A DNA stretch of 64,000 nt from Monoplex corrugatus (lineage: Eukaryota; Mollusca; Gastropoda; Littorinimorpha; Ranellidae): positions 36,659,040 through 36,723,039 of the forward strand of contig JAPXFY010000022.1 of the NCBI GenBank assembly GCA_030674185.1, given 5' to 3'. Under the pieces are notes generated by a model. That model did no database searches and was not told the origin of the DNA. It saw only the letters and a list, made by a program, of their open reading frames with translations. The position numbers and the translations under genes were made by a program. Shown piece by piece: positions 12,104 through 25,636 of this stretch. Numbering within the stretch: position 1 is the first letter of the stretch; every line of letters starts with the position of its first letter.

Positions 12104-13440
12104 TCAGCACACTGTGATGTGCTCGTGCAGTTGATGGTGTCCTGTCGATCCTACAGGAGTAGTAACACACTGGTCCTTTATCGTCTGACGTGGGTCTTCA
12201 TGTGCAATACAAGACCCATCCTGGAGGTATATGTTCTTCTGTAAGTGTTTCACGGGAAAGGGTCCTGCTGCTTGGGGTTCTGCTTCCGCGTTTCTGTTGA
12301 ATAGCATCCACCTGCGAGATTGTGCTGCGTGCACTGTTGCTACCCGACTGCTAAGTTACAAGCAATGTCTTCCCAGTCAGTGATTTTAATGCCATAGCTC
12401 ATGAAGGTGGGGTTCAGAATATCTTTGTATTGCTGTAATGGTCTTCCATGATCTCAGTATCCTAAGTCAACTCTCCATACAGAAACATCCTTGGGATGCG
12501 GTTGTCTTCCACGCGGACAACGTGTCCCATCCAGTGAAGCTGTCATTAGGTGAGTACGTCTGTACTTTGTAAGCCACACTTGTTCAGAACTTGAAGGTTG
12601 GAGAGTCCATCTTGCTACCTGATGTTGCAGATCTTGTGCAGACATTTTTGATGGAATTGTTCCTGTTGTTGACTGGTCCATGGGTCTCAGCAGTACAGCA
12701 GAGTGTTGCTGCTCTATACACAACGAGCTTTGTGGCAAGCATGATGCCATGGTCTTGTCTAACTTTTGATCTGTCTTCCAAAGGCAGAGCTGGCATTGGA
12801 GATGCTCAGCGCCACCTTAGTATTAAGAGATTCTTTACTGCTCATTGGACTGCTCTAATGGCAGAACTTATCTGTGGTCTTGATCTCCTGGTTGTTTATG
12901 CTACTTGGAGGTAGTGAAACGCTGGAAGCCTGAGACGATGTTGGCTGAAGTACTGTCTCTGTTTTGCTGTGGCCAATTCTAAGGCTGAAGCATTTGCAGG
13001 CCGCAGCAAGTTGGTCAGTGATGCACTTGATATCCTTCAATGAGTGTGCAGTCAGAGCATAGTCATCTGTGAAGAGAAGTTGCTGCAGGATGACTTTGAA
13101 CATTTTGGTTTTGGCTTTGAGCCTCCGTAGGTTGAAGGGTTTTCCATCTGATCGGAACTTGATGCACACATCCCTGTCAGTCTCTGAATACGCATCAATC
13201 AGCTTTGCAGCAAAGAGAATGGAGAAGAGCGTGGTCGTTAGAACGCATCCCCGTTTGACTTCATTCAGCATTGGCAAGGGTTCGGACGCCTATCGTGATC
13301 TTGGCTAACATGCCATTGTGGAAGGAAGTAATCAGCGAGACAAGCATCCGAGGACAGCCAAACTTTTGTCGTGTCTCGTGCATATGCTGTGGTCATATCT
13401 ACAAACACCATGTGCAGCTCCTGGTGTTGTTTACCATATA
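12104..13440 (-). pseudogene. LINE reverse transcriptase fragment, C2H2-tailed family
   Basis: Minus strand, in order: about 13440-13320, a damaged RT block resembling VF.DLTKAFDTVSR; 13277-12855, an open segment with VKRGCVLTTTLFSILFAA (in the family [14 protein letters not shown]...) and the catalytic-site equivalent LLFTDDYAL, i.e. FTDD for the usual F/YADD; 12796-12454, LATKLVVYRA and a W.GH..R-type thumb region; and a terminal finger-like block near 12180-12240. Frames change several times, so it is non-functional. It is the longest of the five copies of this family here. Confidence 0.75.
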
Positions 13441-13520
13441 CCAATATATAAATACTACCTTGGCTTTACGATCAAACCAGTGGTCAGCTCCTCTCATGCA
13501 GCGTGTGATATGTGCATCAC

Positions 13521-13657
13521 TGTCTGTCTGTCTGTCTGTCTCTGTCTGTCTCTGTCTCTCTCACACACACACATACACACACTGTCTGGTATGTAATATG
13601 CACATCACAATTACACACACGCACACACACACGCGCGCGCGCGCGCGCACACACAGA

Positions 13658-13695
<38 letters not shown>

Positions 13696-13700
13696 GTTAC
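13521..13700. repeat. Compound microsatellite: (TGTC)n, (CA)n, (CG)n, (AT)n
   Basis: Successive short runs of different simple motifs ending in about 30 bp of pure AT. 13700-14280 is AT-rich with no supportable gene. Confidence 0.93.
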
Positions 13701-14285
13701 ATACACTCTGAACACAAATACATAATGTTAGTTGCTATATCTGGATTTTAAGTGCAAATGATTTATCTACATGTATGTACAGTCAAATACATAGATGTAT
13801 AAGGAAAAAAAGGCACGTGCTGGATTTGATGAACAATAACAACAAGAAAACAAAACAATAACATCGAGGACAAACAATCCATCCCAAAACAAAACGAAAA
13901 TTAAAAACCACTAAATCTAAAATGGGGTTAAAATGTGGGGTTTGCAGACAACATCGAACGAGTACATTTGCTGTCAGACAAATAGTTCCCATGTGTATAC
14001 CTTTCTGTGCATTTATCAGCAGAAAGTTGCATGAAGCTTTCTGTGCCACAAATATATTTCAGACATTTTGTTTTCATGAATAGCGACCTTCTCGTCGGTC
14101 AATCGATGATTTCTTGCCAAGGGTGCATATGCTGGCATGTTGTCAGTTATGTGAAATGTGTGTCAACTTCCTTCGTCTGTCTGTTGCGGATGTTCGTTCG
14201 ATCTGTTTGCCGTGTGTGGTTTATACATATTATACGAACATGTATATACTATAGCAACATACAGTGAACCATCTGAAGTCAAAAG

Positions 14286-14772
14286 TCTCTCTCTCTCTCT
14301 CCTTCTCTCTCTCTCTCTCACTCTTTCTCTCTCTCACTCTCTCTCTCTCTCTTACCTACTCTTTCTCTCACTCACTCACTCACTTTCTCTCTCTCACTCA
14401 CTTTCTCTCTCTCACCTACTCTTTCTCTCACTCTCTCTCTCTCACTCACTCACTCTCTCTCTCTCTCACTCACTCTCTCTCTCTCACCTACTCTTTCTCT
14501 CACTCTCTCTCTCTCACTCACTTTCTCTCTCTCACCTACTCTTTCTCTCACTCTCTCTCTCTCACTCACTCACTCTCTCTCTCTCTCTCTCACTCACTTT
14601 CTCTCTCTCACCTACTCTTTCTCTCACTCTCTCTCTCTCACTCACTCACTCTAACTCTCACTTAATCTCTCTCTCACTCACTCTCTCTCTCACTCTCTCT
14701 CACTCACTCACTCTCTCACTTACTCTGTCTCTTACTCTCTCTTTCTCTCTTACTCTCTCACTCTATCTTCTT
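14286..14772. repeat. Long pyrimidine (CTCT/CACT)n tract
   Basis: Nearly 490 bp of CT with ordered CACT and TTCT interruptions; blocks of about 60 bp (CACCTACTCTTTCTCTCA) recur five times. The Ser/Leu-rich open frames are not genes. Homopurine-homopyrimidine mirror sequence can form H-DNA. Confidence 0.95.
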
Positions 14773-15154
14773 TATCCTGTCTGATACTGTCTTGTCTATC
14801 TCTATTTCCTTTTTTTCTTTTTCTTTTGTTTTTCTCTTGTCTTCTGTCTCTCCCTTTCTGTTTTTTTTTTCATTCATTTACTGTCACTCTTATTTCTGTT
14901 TGAATTCCACCGAGGTCAGATTTGCTGTTATTTTATGATGGTAAGTATTTATACTGTATGTTGGTGTTGGCGTCGCTGCTGTAGTGAGGTGGAACATGTG
15001 ACATTGTCCCAATGCAATGGATTCGTCTTGACCAAACTTGGAGTAAAGTTTAAACTGTAGAATCCCAGGTCTGATTTTTTTTAAAACAAGGAATGATACA
15101 TTCAGGCAGACAGATATTGAGATGTGAGCTATATTACTATACCGTTTAAAATCG

Positions 15155-15155
<1 letters not shown>

Positions 15156-15190
<35 letters not shown>

Positions 15191-15246
15191 ATATATATAT
15201 TATATATGTTATATCTGTGTGTGTGTGTGTCTGTGTGTGTGTGTGA
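15156..15246. repeat. (AT)n and (GT)n microsatellite
   Basis: About 50 bp of AT with TT/AA breaks, then GT. 14775-15155 has no supportable gene. Confidence 0.93.
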
Positions 15247-15379
15247 GTGTGAGTCTATGTGTTCATGCACATGAATGTACATATGTGTATGTATGCGTGC
15301 AATATCAGCAGTATCATGTGGCATGATGGAGTGTGTAATCTTCTAGTTCTGAAAACGTGTGGCTTGCTAAGTTTTGTTT

Positions 15380-15855
15380 CTACTCATCAAATGGCAGATT
15401 TATTGGATAGGACACGTTGTCAGAATGGAAGTCAAACGTATCCCAAAGATGCTGCTTTCTGAACAGCTTAAAGCAAGGATACCCAGACCAGGGAAGACCA
15501 CTCAAACGACACAAGGAAATTCTAAAGGCTGCGCCAACCTCATGAGCAGAAGCATCAACACCACCAACTGGAAAGACATTCTAGGAACAGAGAATGGTTG
15601 CAACAGCAGTACACACAGGGCACGATCTCATTGAGTAGCACAGAAGAGCTGCTATTCAACAGAAGGAGGACCGACAGAAGCAGAACCCAAGGCCGCAAGA
15701 ATCTTTCCCTGGAGCATCTGTAGAAGAACATGTGCCTTTAGAATAGGTCTTGTGTCCCACATGAAGACCCATACCAGGTAATAAAGGACCACTGTGCCCA
15801 CTCGTCCGTCGGACTGACGGGAGAGCCTGTCATCACCATCGTGTGTATGCAGTTG
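15380..15855 (+). pseudogene. LINE RT C-terminus, C2H2-tailed family
   Basis: The plus strand gives IGHVVRMEVKRIPKMLLSEQ (family: GHVVRM.D.RIPK.LLYGQL) at about 15395-15460. It then reads a damaged KDIL..W block, and after frameshifts a CRRTCAFRIGLVSHMKTH finger-like end at about 15715-15770. This is a truncated, frameshifted retrotransposon tail. It directly precedes another LINE family, so insertions have piled up here. Confidence 0.75.
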
Positions 15856-15884
15856 TATGTGTATGTATAGCATACATAGATAGA

Positions 15885-16875
15885 AAGACGGAGGAACAGG
15901 GATTATACCAAGGCTCTTGATTGGGTAAGACACAAAGAATTGATCAACCAGCTGAAAAAGCTCAATATTGATTGAAATGCCCTGGGATCAAAGTTGGAAG
16001 AAAAAGATAAACAGTCTTTGTTATGCAGATGACAGTTCGAACTGCAGAAAAGGAAAAAGACCACAAAATCTTGTGGATATGATAGAAATAGAAAGCAGAA
16101 ATGAAGGGCTAAATTTAAATAGTAAGAAGACTGAAGTCATGGTAATCAACAAATAAGAAACAAACAAACAAACAAACAAAAACAAACAAACAAACAAACA
16201 AACAAATAAACAAACAAAGAAAGAAAAAAATGACATAAACGAAAATAAAACAAAATAAATCCCCTTATGTAAAATAACAGCAAATGGCATAATATCAAGA
16301 AAAGTTTAAATATCTGTGAACAGCCATCTCATCAGACGGCAAATGCACTTTAGACATATCCAGCAGAACTGGTCAAAACAGCATTTAAGAAAACGAGAAA
16401 TGTTTTTAACAACACATGCCTAGCAACTGATATCAGGCAGAGAGATCTTCAGTGTTCTATAGAACCATTACTTGATGTACGGATGCGAAGCCTTGACAAT
16501 CAACACGCAAAATCAGAACAAGATTGAGTCAGCAGAAATGTGGTATCTAGGGAGAATGTTAAGAGTTCCATGAACGGCAAAGAAAACAAACAAGATAGTC
16601 TTGAAAGAAGCAAACACAAAAAGAACATTAATGAAGATTAGGAAAAGACAACATTTATAGGAAATTTTGTAAGGCAAGGGAAATTTGAGCGCCTAGTCAC
16701 AACAGGAAAGCTAGAGGAGAAAAAGCACCAGGTTGACCCAAAGAGAAGATACTGGTTTTGCAGAGTGGATAAAAAACAGAAAGGGTGGGAGATGTACTTG
16801 CAGCAACAAAAGATAGATTCGTATGGAGAGCCATGATCGCCAACGCCTCGTGCGAAGGCACCTGATGATGACTGA
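15885..16875 (+). pseudogene. LINE reverse transcriptase, (GAT)n-tailed family, internally deleted
   Basis: The start matches a DWVRHKELINQLKKLNID block (15930-15975). The catalytic motif YADD lies at about 16021, followed by NSKKTEVMVIN (16120-16150). After a CAAA microsatellite (16157-16215), degenerate thumb sequence follows (LMYGCEALTIN.., W.L.RMLRVP). It ends in the family's 3' signature ATGATCGCCAACGCC (16832-16846) and a short GATGATG tail. The same family recurs at 33.6, 48.9 and 58.5 kb. Stops and a deletion between palm and fingers make it dead. Confidence 0.75.
16157..16215. repeat. (CAAA)n microsatellite
   Basis: Tetranucleotide expansion just after the TEVMVIN-encoding stretch of the LINE fragment; it interrupts that copy. 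Confidence 0.92.
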
Positions 16876-16883
16876 ATGTATAT

Positions 16884-16991
16884 GTATGCATACATACATA
16901 CATATAGATACATACATATATAGAGACAGACAAATAGATGGATGGACAGACCGAGAGACAAAGAGACAGACAGACAGACAGACAGAGAGAT

Positions 16992-17048
<57 letters not shown>

Positions 17049-17078
17049 GGTGTGTGTGTGTATGTGTGTGTGTGTGTG
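16884..17078. repeat. (CATA)n, (GACA)n, (GATA)n and (GT)n microsatellites
   Basis: Successive tetranucleotide runs, the longest a GATA run at 16991-17048, then GT. Confidence 0.93.
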
Positions 17079-17079
17079 G

Positions 17080-17163
17080 TGGTCTTTGATTTAATGTCTA
17101 TTCACTAAAGTGATTTTAGACCAAAAAAAAAAAAAAAAAAAAAAGAAGGGGGGGGGGGGGGGG
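17080..17163 (-). repeat. Short LINE/SINE-like tail motif with poly-A/poly-G tract
   Basis: 17084-17114 is the reverse complement of a motif also found at 21393-21430 (plus) and, diverged, at 23638-23668 (AGTGAAAAGACGTTAAATCA). It is followed by about 23 A and then about 17 G. The motif always adjoins a CA/GT run, as expected for a conserved retroelement 3' end. Confidence 0.55.
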
Positions 17164-17399
17164 GTGATAGAGGAGGAGTGAAGAGGATGTTTGAAAATTG
17201 TCAATTTTGGTTTTGAGAAAAGATGATCCAGAAAACTACTGTTTCGAGGAGGGGAAGGTAAAACTAACAAATAACGTTACCATAATTAACGATTTAAATA
17301 AACTAAGTAACAAACAAAATTGATAAATTTCAGAAGAAATGAATAAAAAATAAAACCAAGAATTGACTAACTATAACAGTGAACAAGTGAAATAGCATT

Positions 17400-18878
<1,479 letters not shown>

Positions 18879-19764
18879 GTAAGTTTGTGTGTGTTTAGAT
18901 ACGTTTTTTTAGAAGTTGACTATAAATTTCATTTTTACTGCTTCTTTACTGTCATATTATTACATTCATCCTTGTTTTCGTCATAGCGGTAGGGTGTGTG
19001 TGTCTGTCCCTCATGCTTTTAGTGAGGCAATTAGAGCCCTTGTGAAATGAGGTGCTATAGAAGTAGTCGTTCTCCTCATTATTATTATCATTGTCATTAT
19101 TAAGATTATTGTTATTAACAATAAGTTTACTTTGTTTACAATCTGTATGTTTACGTTTGTTTTATTCTATTGTGCACAGTTTTATTTGTTTTGTACTGTA
19201 GACCAGAATCAGTTACAGACATGGTAATTCGTTCACTGACAGGCTGTCTTAGCCTGATCTCTAGTGACCTTAATCATTCCGTATGAGCCTGTCTCTCTGT
19301 CTGTCTGCCTGTATATATATATCTGTTTATCTCTGTCCATCTGTTTGTGTCTCCTTCTCTCAGATAGTGTCTACTTCTCCTATTTATCCAGTTTCTCTGC
19401 TGACTGTCCATGTGAACAGATGATAGCAAATATTAGACTTGCTGTATCAACTTTTGGGCAGTTCATCGGTTAAAATGTAAACAACATGGTGACTGATTTA
19501 TGGTGTCCATCATGCATTCACGCAGAAAAGGACAAGACAAACTTATCTTCTGGTGTCCAGCTTTTCAGGATCTTCGAGCAAAGTTTATTCCACAAGAAAT
19601 ATTATAGAAATCCAGGCATGTTTAGCTGTGTTGATCATTAAACTCAACTCGTCATGATTCTGTTAAGGACTTTGGTTTATTTCTGCTTGAAGCTGTTAAA
19701 GTTAAGGAAATGGTTGTGCCCTGGAAACTATTGTTTTCTTGTTAACTGTTAACTTTGTTCCCTA

Positions 19765-19852
19765 TTGTAACGGATTTTTATTATCAAAATCCATAATTAT
19801 TGTAACGGATTGGTATTATCAAAATCCATAATTATTGTAACGCATTTTAAGC
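19765..19852. repeat. Short tandem duplication, about 2.5 copies of a 39-bp unit
   Basis: ATTGTAACGGATT and TATTATCAAAATCCATAATT recur in tandem at 19765 and 19798. The CGGATT / AATCC pieces are near-complementary, so each unit could fold into a hairpin. Confidence 0.8.
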
Positions 19853-20923
19853 ATCCTCTCAGTTGGAATTTATGGTCTTTTTGAATAAACATTTTGATGT
19901 TAAAGAAAAAAAAATCAAATTCTAGTTTACACAAGAACATATCGACTTGAAACTGGACTTGATGTATGTCACAGGACGCAGTGTCTAGTTTACACCAACA
20001 AACGTTGTTTGCTTTTTGAGGATTTCACTTTGACTTATAGGACAGGCGTGTACGCTTGTTTCTATTTGTTTGTCTTATTTGCCGTGTCACTTCTTTTTAC
20101 ATTTTTGTAGAGTTAATGTTGTGGGTGACTGTTAAACATTTATCTTCACGAAGGTATTTTATTCATTTCCTGTCATTATAGAGCTATGTAACCATTGAAC
20201 GTGTTCAGTGACGTATCGCACACCGTTTCTCAGCATCTCGTTTGTAAGGTAGATGCAGTAGTTGACATGATTCCGTTGATTATGACTGCTCTGAAGCTGT
20301 CACTACCCACCCCTAACAGCCCGTGCATCAGTACGTGTGTGCTATTCATTCTTAGCTGGCTGTTTACATGTCACCCTTCTATTGATCCATTACAACACAC
20401 AGTGCAGTCCCACCATGTGTTGGGGTTGTTACCCTCATAGACAAAAAATCTTCTCTTTGTCTGCCTCTTTGTCCTGTGCACATGTGTGCCATATACCCAA
20501 ACATGTTACGCCGTCAGAATCTTGCCCTCTCTCCCATCCCACCCACCCTTATGACCTTCCACCCACCCTCTTACCTCACTTCCATCTCTCTTCGCCCCTC
20601 CCCCCCTCCTTCCGCAACACTCTCCTGTTTCTCTCAACTTTAGTTCTCCCGTGTTCTGTCTGACAACATTGCACCATGTGTGTGAAAACAATGTCTGCTT
20701 GATGCTGATGGGTATGTACAGGAAACAGAACAGTCAACCATCACGAATCACAATGTGACTGATTTATCGCCACCATACATTAGTCTCTGTTGGAGTGGTG
20801 GAATAATATAGATCTATATGTATCATAGTTATCGCCTACAGTGAATTGACAGAGAGATAATGTATAATGCATGGTCGTGATGATATGGTAGTTAGCTTTC
20901 AGCTTTATATATATCTATATCTG

Positions 20924-20925
20924 TA

Positions 20926-20985
<60 letters not shown>

Positions 20986-21185
20986 TATATATGTCTCGTA
21001 TATACATACATATGTATATATATATATATATACATATGTATATAAATATGTATATGTATATATATATATATGTAAATATATATAATACACACACACACAG
21101 ACGCGCGCGCGCACACACAGACGCGCGCATGCGCGTGCACACACACACTCACACACACACACACACACACACAACACACACACAC

Positions 21186-21240
<55 letters not shown>
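20924..21240. repeat. (AT)n then (CA)n compound microsatellite
   Basis: Long AT/ATGT tract (20930-21085), then CG- and CA-rich tract to 21238. Open frames on both strands are low-complexity artefacts. Confidence 0.95.
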
Positions 21241-21293
21241 TTTTTTCTGAAGATTTACTGTTTTCAAGTATCCTCTTCACTCCTCATCTGAAC

Positions 21294-21391
<98 letters not shown>

Positions 21392-21432
21392 CTAAAATCA
21401 CTTTAGTGAATAGACTTTAAATCAAAACCTAA
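21294..21432. repeat. (GT)n plus conserved tail motif
   Basis: About 95 bp of GT followed at 21393-21430 by AATCACTTTAGTGAATAGAC and TTTAAATCAAA, the same motif as at 17084-17114 in the opposite orientation. Confidence 0.8.
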
Positions 21433-21771
21433 ACACACACACACACATACTTTTGAGGGCATGTGCACGAATACAGGCCACAGATCAATCTGCATCATGT
21501 ATACAAACAAACAAAGCTTTGACAGGGCACCATACAGACTCCAAGTGTATCGAACATGTACGGTATTCTGTCAGTATTTCCTAACAGAAATCATAACGGT
21601 GTTGACTGTATCGGACCATTTCTAATCATTCCTTTCTGTCAGCTGGGAACACGAGGTTTTTATGAGCAATGAATACTGTGACCTGACTGCCCTGTATGGC
21701 GTGACACTGGGAGTAGCAGCGTTATAACATTACACATTATGCAGTATACATCACAGGAGGACATTGGACCG

Positions 21772-23107
21772 ACACAGATCTGTCCATAACATAAGGCATT
21801 ATACATGATATACAGATCTGTCCATAACATAAGGCATTATACATGATATACAGATCTGTCCATAGCATAAGGCATTATACATGATATACAGATCTGTCCA
21901 TAACATAAGGCATTATACATGACATACAGATCTGTCCATAACATAAGGCATTATACATGATATACAGATCTGTCCATAACATAAGGCATTATACATGATA
22001 TACAGATCTGTCCATAACATAAGGCATTATACATGATATACAGATCTGTCCATAACATAAGGTATTATACATGATATATAGATCTGTCCATAACATAAGG
22101 CATTATACATGATATACAGATCTGTCCATACATAAGGCATTATACATGATATACAGATCTGTCCATAACATAAGGCATTATACATGATATACAGATCTGT
22201 CCATAACATAAGGCATTATACATGACATACAGATCTGTCCATAACATAAGGCATTATACATGATATATAGATCTGTCCATAACATAAGGCATTATACATG
22301 ATATATAGATCTGTCCATAGCATAAGGCATTATACATGATATACAGATCTGTCCATAAGCATAAGGCATTATACATGATATACAGATCTGTCCATAACAT
22401 AAGGCATTATACATGATATACAGATCTGTCCATAACATAAGGCATTATACATGATATACAGATCTGTCCATAACATAAGGCATTATACATGATATACAAA
22501 TCTGTCCATAACATAAGGCATTATACATGATATACAGATCTGTCCATAACATAAGGCATTATACATGATATACAGATCTGTCCATAACATAAGGCATTAT
22601 ACATGATATACAGATCTGTCCATAACATAAGGCATTATACATGATATACAGATCTGTCCATAACATAAGGCATTATACATGATATACAGATCTGTCCATA
22701 ACATAAGGCATTATACATGATATACAGATCTGTCCATAACATAAGGCATTATACATGATATACAGATCTGTCCATAACATAAGGCATTATACATGATATA
22801 CAGATCTGTCCATAACATAAGGCATTATACATGATATACAGATCTGTCCATAACATAAGGCATTATACATGATATACAGATCTGTCCATAACATAAGGCA
22901 TTATACATGATATACAGATCTGTCCATAACATAAGGCATTATACATGATATACAGATCTGTCCATAACATAAGGCATTATACATGATATACAGATCTGTC
23001 CATAACATAAGGCATTATACATGATATACAGATCTGTCCATAACATAAGGCATTATACATGATATACAGATCTGTCCATAGCATAAGGCATTATACATGA
23101 TATATCC
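21772..23107. repeat. 38-bp minisatellite, about 35 copies
   Basis: Units are almost invariant; each contains the perfect palindrome ACAGATCTGT (BglII core AGATCT) followed by CCATAACATAAGGCATTATA. Two units carry single-base indels (near 22130 and 22358). No gene is present. 21433-21772 and 23108-23590 also show none. Confidence 0.97.
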
Positions 23108-23534
23108 ATGGAGGACATTGCATTGATTGGTGCACACCTGTCATGCCTCAGTCTGTCATTTAAGAGTTTTAATGATTATTCAGCAGATTCATCAGAAAAA
23201 AAAAATGTTTTCGTCTGACAAGTTTATGGCGCTGTTTGATAAAATCTGGTGATCTGGGTCAACACCCTTGATTACTCATGATTTTTTGTTTTGTTTTTGG
23301 TGAAAACGTGTCATTGGAAAAGTGTTGTCTGTAAATATCAAACGATAATAATGATAAAACCACGACTGCTTTGTTCAGCGTCTTACCTCACAAAGCTCCC
23401 AAGCACTTCACAAAAGTGTGACACAAAGGCATACAGACATACAGCAAGTACATGTCAGCCCCCTACTGCTATGATGTAAACAGACAGACTGTAATATCAC
23501 ATAAGTGATGAAGCAACCCTCATTTGAATACACA

Positions 23535-23781
23535 CAAATTTACATACACAGTCACGTACACACAAACACACACTTAATATACATAAACTCACATACAGAA
23601 TCATGCAAACACAAACACACACACACACATACACGAATATCACTTATAGTGAAAAGACGTTAAATCAAGGGACGAACGATACACGAATACACTCCACATA
23701 CCCATACACACAGACACAGACACAACACAGACATAGAGACATACACATGCACACCTGCTCACATACACAGACACACACAAC

Positions 23782-23834
<53 letters not shown>

Positions 23835-23838
23835 CACA
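23535..23838. repeat. CA-rich and (CGCA)n microsatellites with tail motif
   Basis: CA-rich DNA, the AGTGAAAAGACGTTAAATCA motif at 23648-23667, more CA-rich sequence, then a GCAC/CGCA run at 23778-23834. Confidence 0.9.
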
Positions 23839-23884
23839 CCCATTCACTTACATAAGCACAGATTGCAGTTACAAAGATGAGTCT

Positions 23885-24392
23885 TCAAAGCAGGGTTAAA
23901 TAAAATGATTGAAATTGTTTAATGTGGGTAGGGAGTTTGTCACATACAGTACCTTGGTAAGTGAGTGTACGTTGACCAGAAGATTTTCTTTTGAAAGACA
24001 GAACACAGAACACACTGGGGTATGGGTGTTAAGAATGTTAGATATTGCGGGCCTGTTCCAGAGACAGATGCAAACATAACTAGAAGAGTGTACAACTAAT
24101 TCTAGGCTGAATAGAAAACCAGCGCAATGATTGGAGACGTGGGGGGACATATGCTCATATTTGAAAATTGGAAAATGAGCCGAGCAGCATTATTTTGAAC
24201 TTTCTGGAGCCTGTGGATAAAGATATTTTGGAAGACCAGCCCAACGTGCATTGCAATAAACAAACGGAGATAGATCAAATGAACAAACTAGTAATTTAGT
24301 GGCAATAGTAGAGAGATAACGACAAAAGTACTGATTTTCCTGAGCTCTGGATATCTCACTTTGCAAAATGTCTGATCAGATGTGACACCCTG
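23885..24392 (-). pseudogene. L2/CR1-like LINE, 3' part (split copy)
   Basis: Translated on the minus strand it follows the C-terminal region of L2/CR1-like RTs: a SRKFKIMLLG block (family: KVQNNAARL), then SLRWFSIQPRI (family LHWLPI..RI), then LVMFASVSGTGPQYL. Stops and frameshifts abound. It is the downstream part of the same element whose upstream part lies at 25637-26600, separated by the R2-type LINE tail inserted between them. Confidence 0.7.
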
Positions 24393-24424
24393 GTAACGTA
24401 CATATAACGTACGGAGCAACAAAA

Positions 24425-25369
24425 ATGCAGTGGTGGTCCAAAGCCAAAGGGAAGGAAAAAAGAGACATGATCATACAGGAGTTGAAGGAAGAAGAAGATG
24501 TCAAAAGAGTGCAGAAGGCAGTCCAGCAAGGTCAACAGGGGCAATGGACAACATGGGACAGTGCACTCCAAAGAAGTCTCAGCTGGAACGATATGTGGCA
24601 CATGGCTCCTCTAAGGATAAGCTTCCTCCTCAGATCTGTATATGACCTGCTCCCCTCGAATGCAAACTTAGTGAAATGGGGGAAATCAGACGACCCAGCA
24701 TGTCCGCTCTGTCAGAAGAAACAAACAGTGGAACATGTCCTAAGCTCTTGCAAAGTAGCGCTAGCCCAAGGAAGGTATACATGGAGGCACAACCAAGTTC
24801 TGAAAGTGATCACAGATGTGGTTAGCGAAAAAACCATGACCCCAAACGCACCAATTGCTATGACAACGTTCTACAAAGCAGGAGGGAAACAGGTCTGGCC
24901 CGAAAGTGCTATGACAACCAGCACATTGCCAAAGGGTCTTCTGGATGGAGCAGTCGACTGGGAGTGTACAGCAGACCTCCCAGAGTGGAGAAATTACCCA
25001 GATGTCATCAGCAAGACAGGCATGAGACCAGACATCGCTCTCCACTCTGACTCCTCGAAACAAGTGATTCTGATAGAACTCACTGTGCCATACGAAAGCA
25101 GAATGGAAGAAGCACATATCTACAAGACCGAAAAATACGCCGGTCTTGCCAGCACCCTGAAGAAAGCAGGTCTGCGGGTCAAAATCTTCGCCATAGAGGT
25201 CGGGGCAAGAGGGTTTGTGGGCACCTCCGCTTATGATCTCATGAAACAACTCGCCATTTCTGGGAAGAAGAGGACTAGAGCCCTTAAAGCGATGGCAGAG
25301 GCAGCAGAAAGGAGCTCAAGCTGGATCTGGGCAAGAAGGAACGAAAAAAGTGAACTTCATAAGGATTAA
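24425..25369 (+). CDS. R2-type retrotransposon polyprotein C-terminus: CCHC zinc finger and restriction-like endonuclease
   Basis: A 314-codon open frame from an ATG at 24425; the frame is open about 30 codons further upstream, so this ATG need not be a real start. C93-x2-C96-x7-H104-x4-C109 (CPLC...EHVLSSC) is the CCHC finger that precedes the endonuclease in R2-type LINEs. Residues 190-240 hold the restriction-like endonuclease core: RPD at 201-203, ILIELTVPYE around E219, and KTEKY at 234-238. In this family the nuclease nicks target DNA to prime reverse transcription. The RT domain is absent (5' truncation), so the copy cannot retrotranspose, yet the remaining frame is uninterrupted, suggesting recent insertion. 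Which RLE clade it belongs to (R2, NeSL, Hero or other) is not resolved. Confidence 0.8.
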   Translation: MQWWSKAKGKEKRDMIIQELKEEEDVKRVQKAVQQGQQGQWTTWDSALQRSLSWNDMWHMAPLRISFLLRSVYDLLPSNANLVKWGKSDDPACPLCQKKQTVEHVLSSCKVALAQGRYTWRHNQVLKVITDVVSEKTMTPNAPIAMTTFYKAGGKQVWPESAMTTSTLPKGLLDGAVDWECTADLPEWRNYPDVISKTGMRPDIALHSDSSKQVILIELTVPYESRMEEAHIYKTEKYAGLASTLKKAGLRVKIFAIEVGARGFVGTSAYDLMKQLAISGKKRTRALKAMAEAAERSSSWIWARRNEKSELHKD

Positions 25370-25388
25370 ATTCCCTACAGATGATGTG

Positions 25389-25467
25389 TGCCCCGTTAGC
25401 ACATTGGTAAAACCGCGTACCGCAGTTCTGAAGCGCAGAATCGCCCAGGTTCGATCCCCGGCGTGGG
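25389..25467 (+). repeat. tRNA-like segment in LINE 3' UTR (copy 1)
   Basis: Starts about 20 bp after the stop codon. It has a box A-like GTTAGCACATTGG and a box B GGTTCGATCCC; the T arm can form CCAGG/CCCGG around TTCGATC. The acceptor stem does not pair well, so it is a tRNA-derived (SINE-like) segment rather than a working tRNA. An A run follows (25468-25484). Confidence 0.7.
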
Positions 25468-25636
25468 AAAAAAAAAAAAAAAAAATAGACAACAGCAGAA
25501 GGGCATCCAGTAGTCATGACCTGGATGTGGCCCGGCCCCCCGAGAGTGTAAGGAATTCAGGGCCGAAACACTTGTCTAAAGGGGGTTACTTCTCTGAAGA
25601 CCTTCTGTTGTCTAGCTCTCCCTAGAGTTTCTTTCT

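Larger units (their letters stand above)
24395..25636 (+). mobile_element. R2-type LINE 3' fragment (CCHC finger, RLE nuclease, tRNA-like 3' region)
   Basis: A 5'-truncated non-LTR retrotransposon inserted into an L2/CR1-like LINE. It holds the C-terminal 314 codons of the polyprotein, a 3' untranslated region of about 265 bp with a tRNA-like segment (25389-25467) and an A run, and a 3' end at ...AGAGTTTCTTTCTACC (25636). That end is shared by the copies at 28674-29294 and 29929-30548, which fixes the 3' terminus. The 5' junction near 24395-24425 is inferred from where L2-like similarity stops. Confidence 0.75.

Noticed and set aside
14158..14784. Ser/Leu-rich open frame of over 200 codons
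   Set aside because: Translation of the CT microsatellite.
25389..25467. A functional tRNA gene (also at 29049 and 30304)
   Set aside because: Box A and B are present but the acceptor stem does not pair and the segment lies inside a LINE 3' UTR; treated as tRNA-derived.
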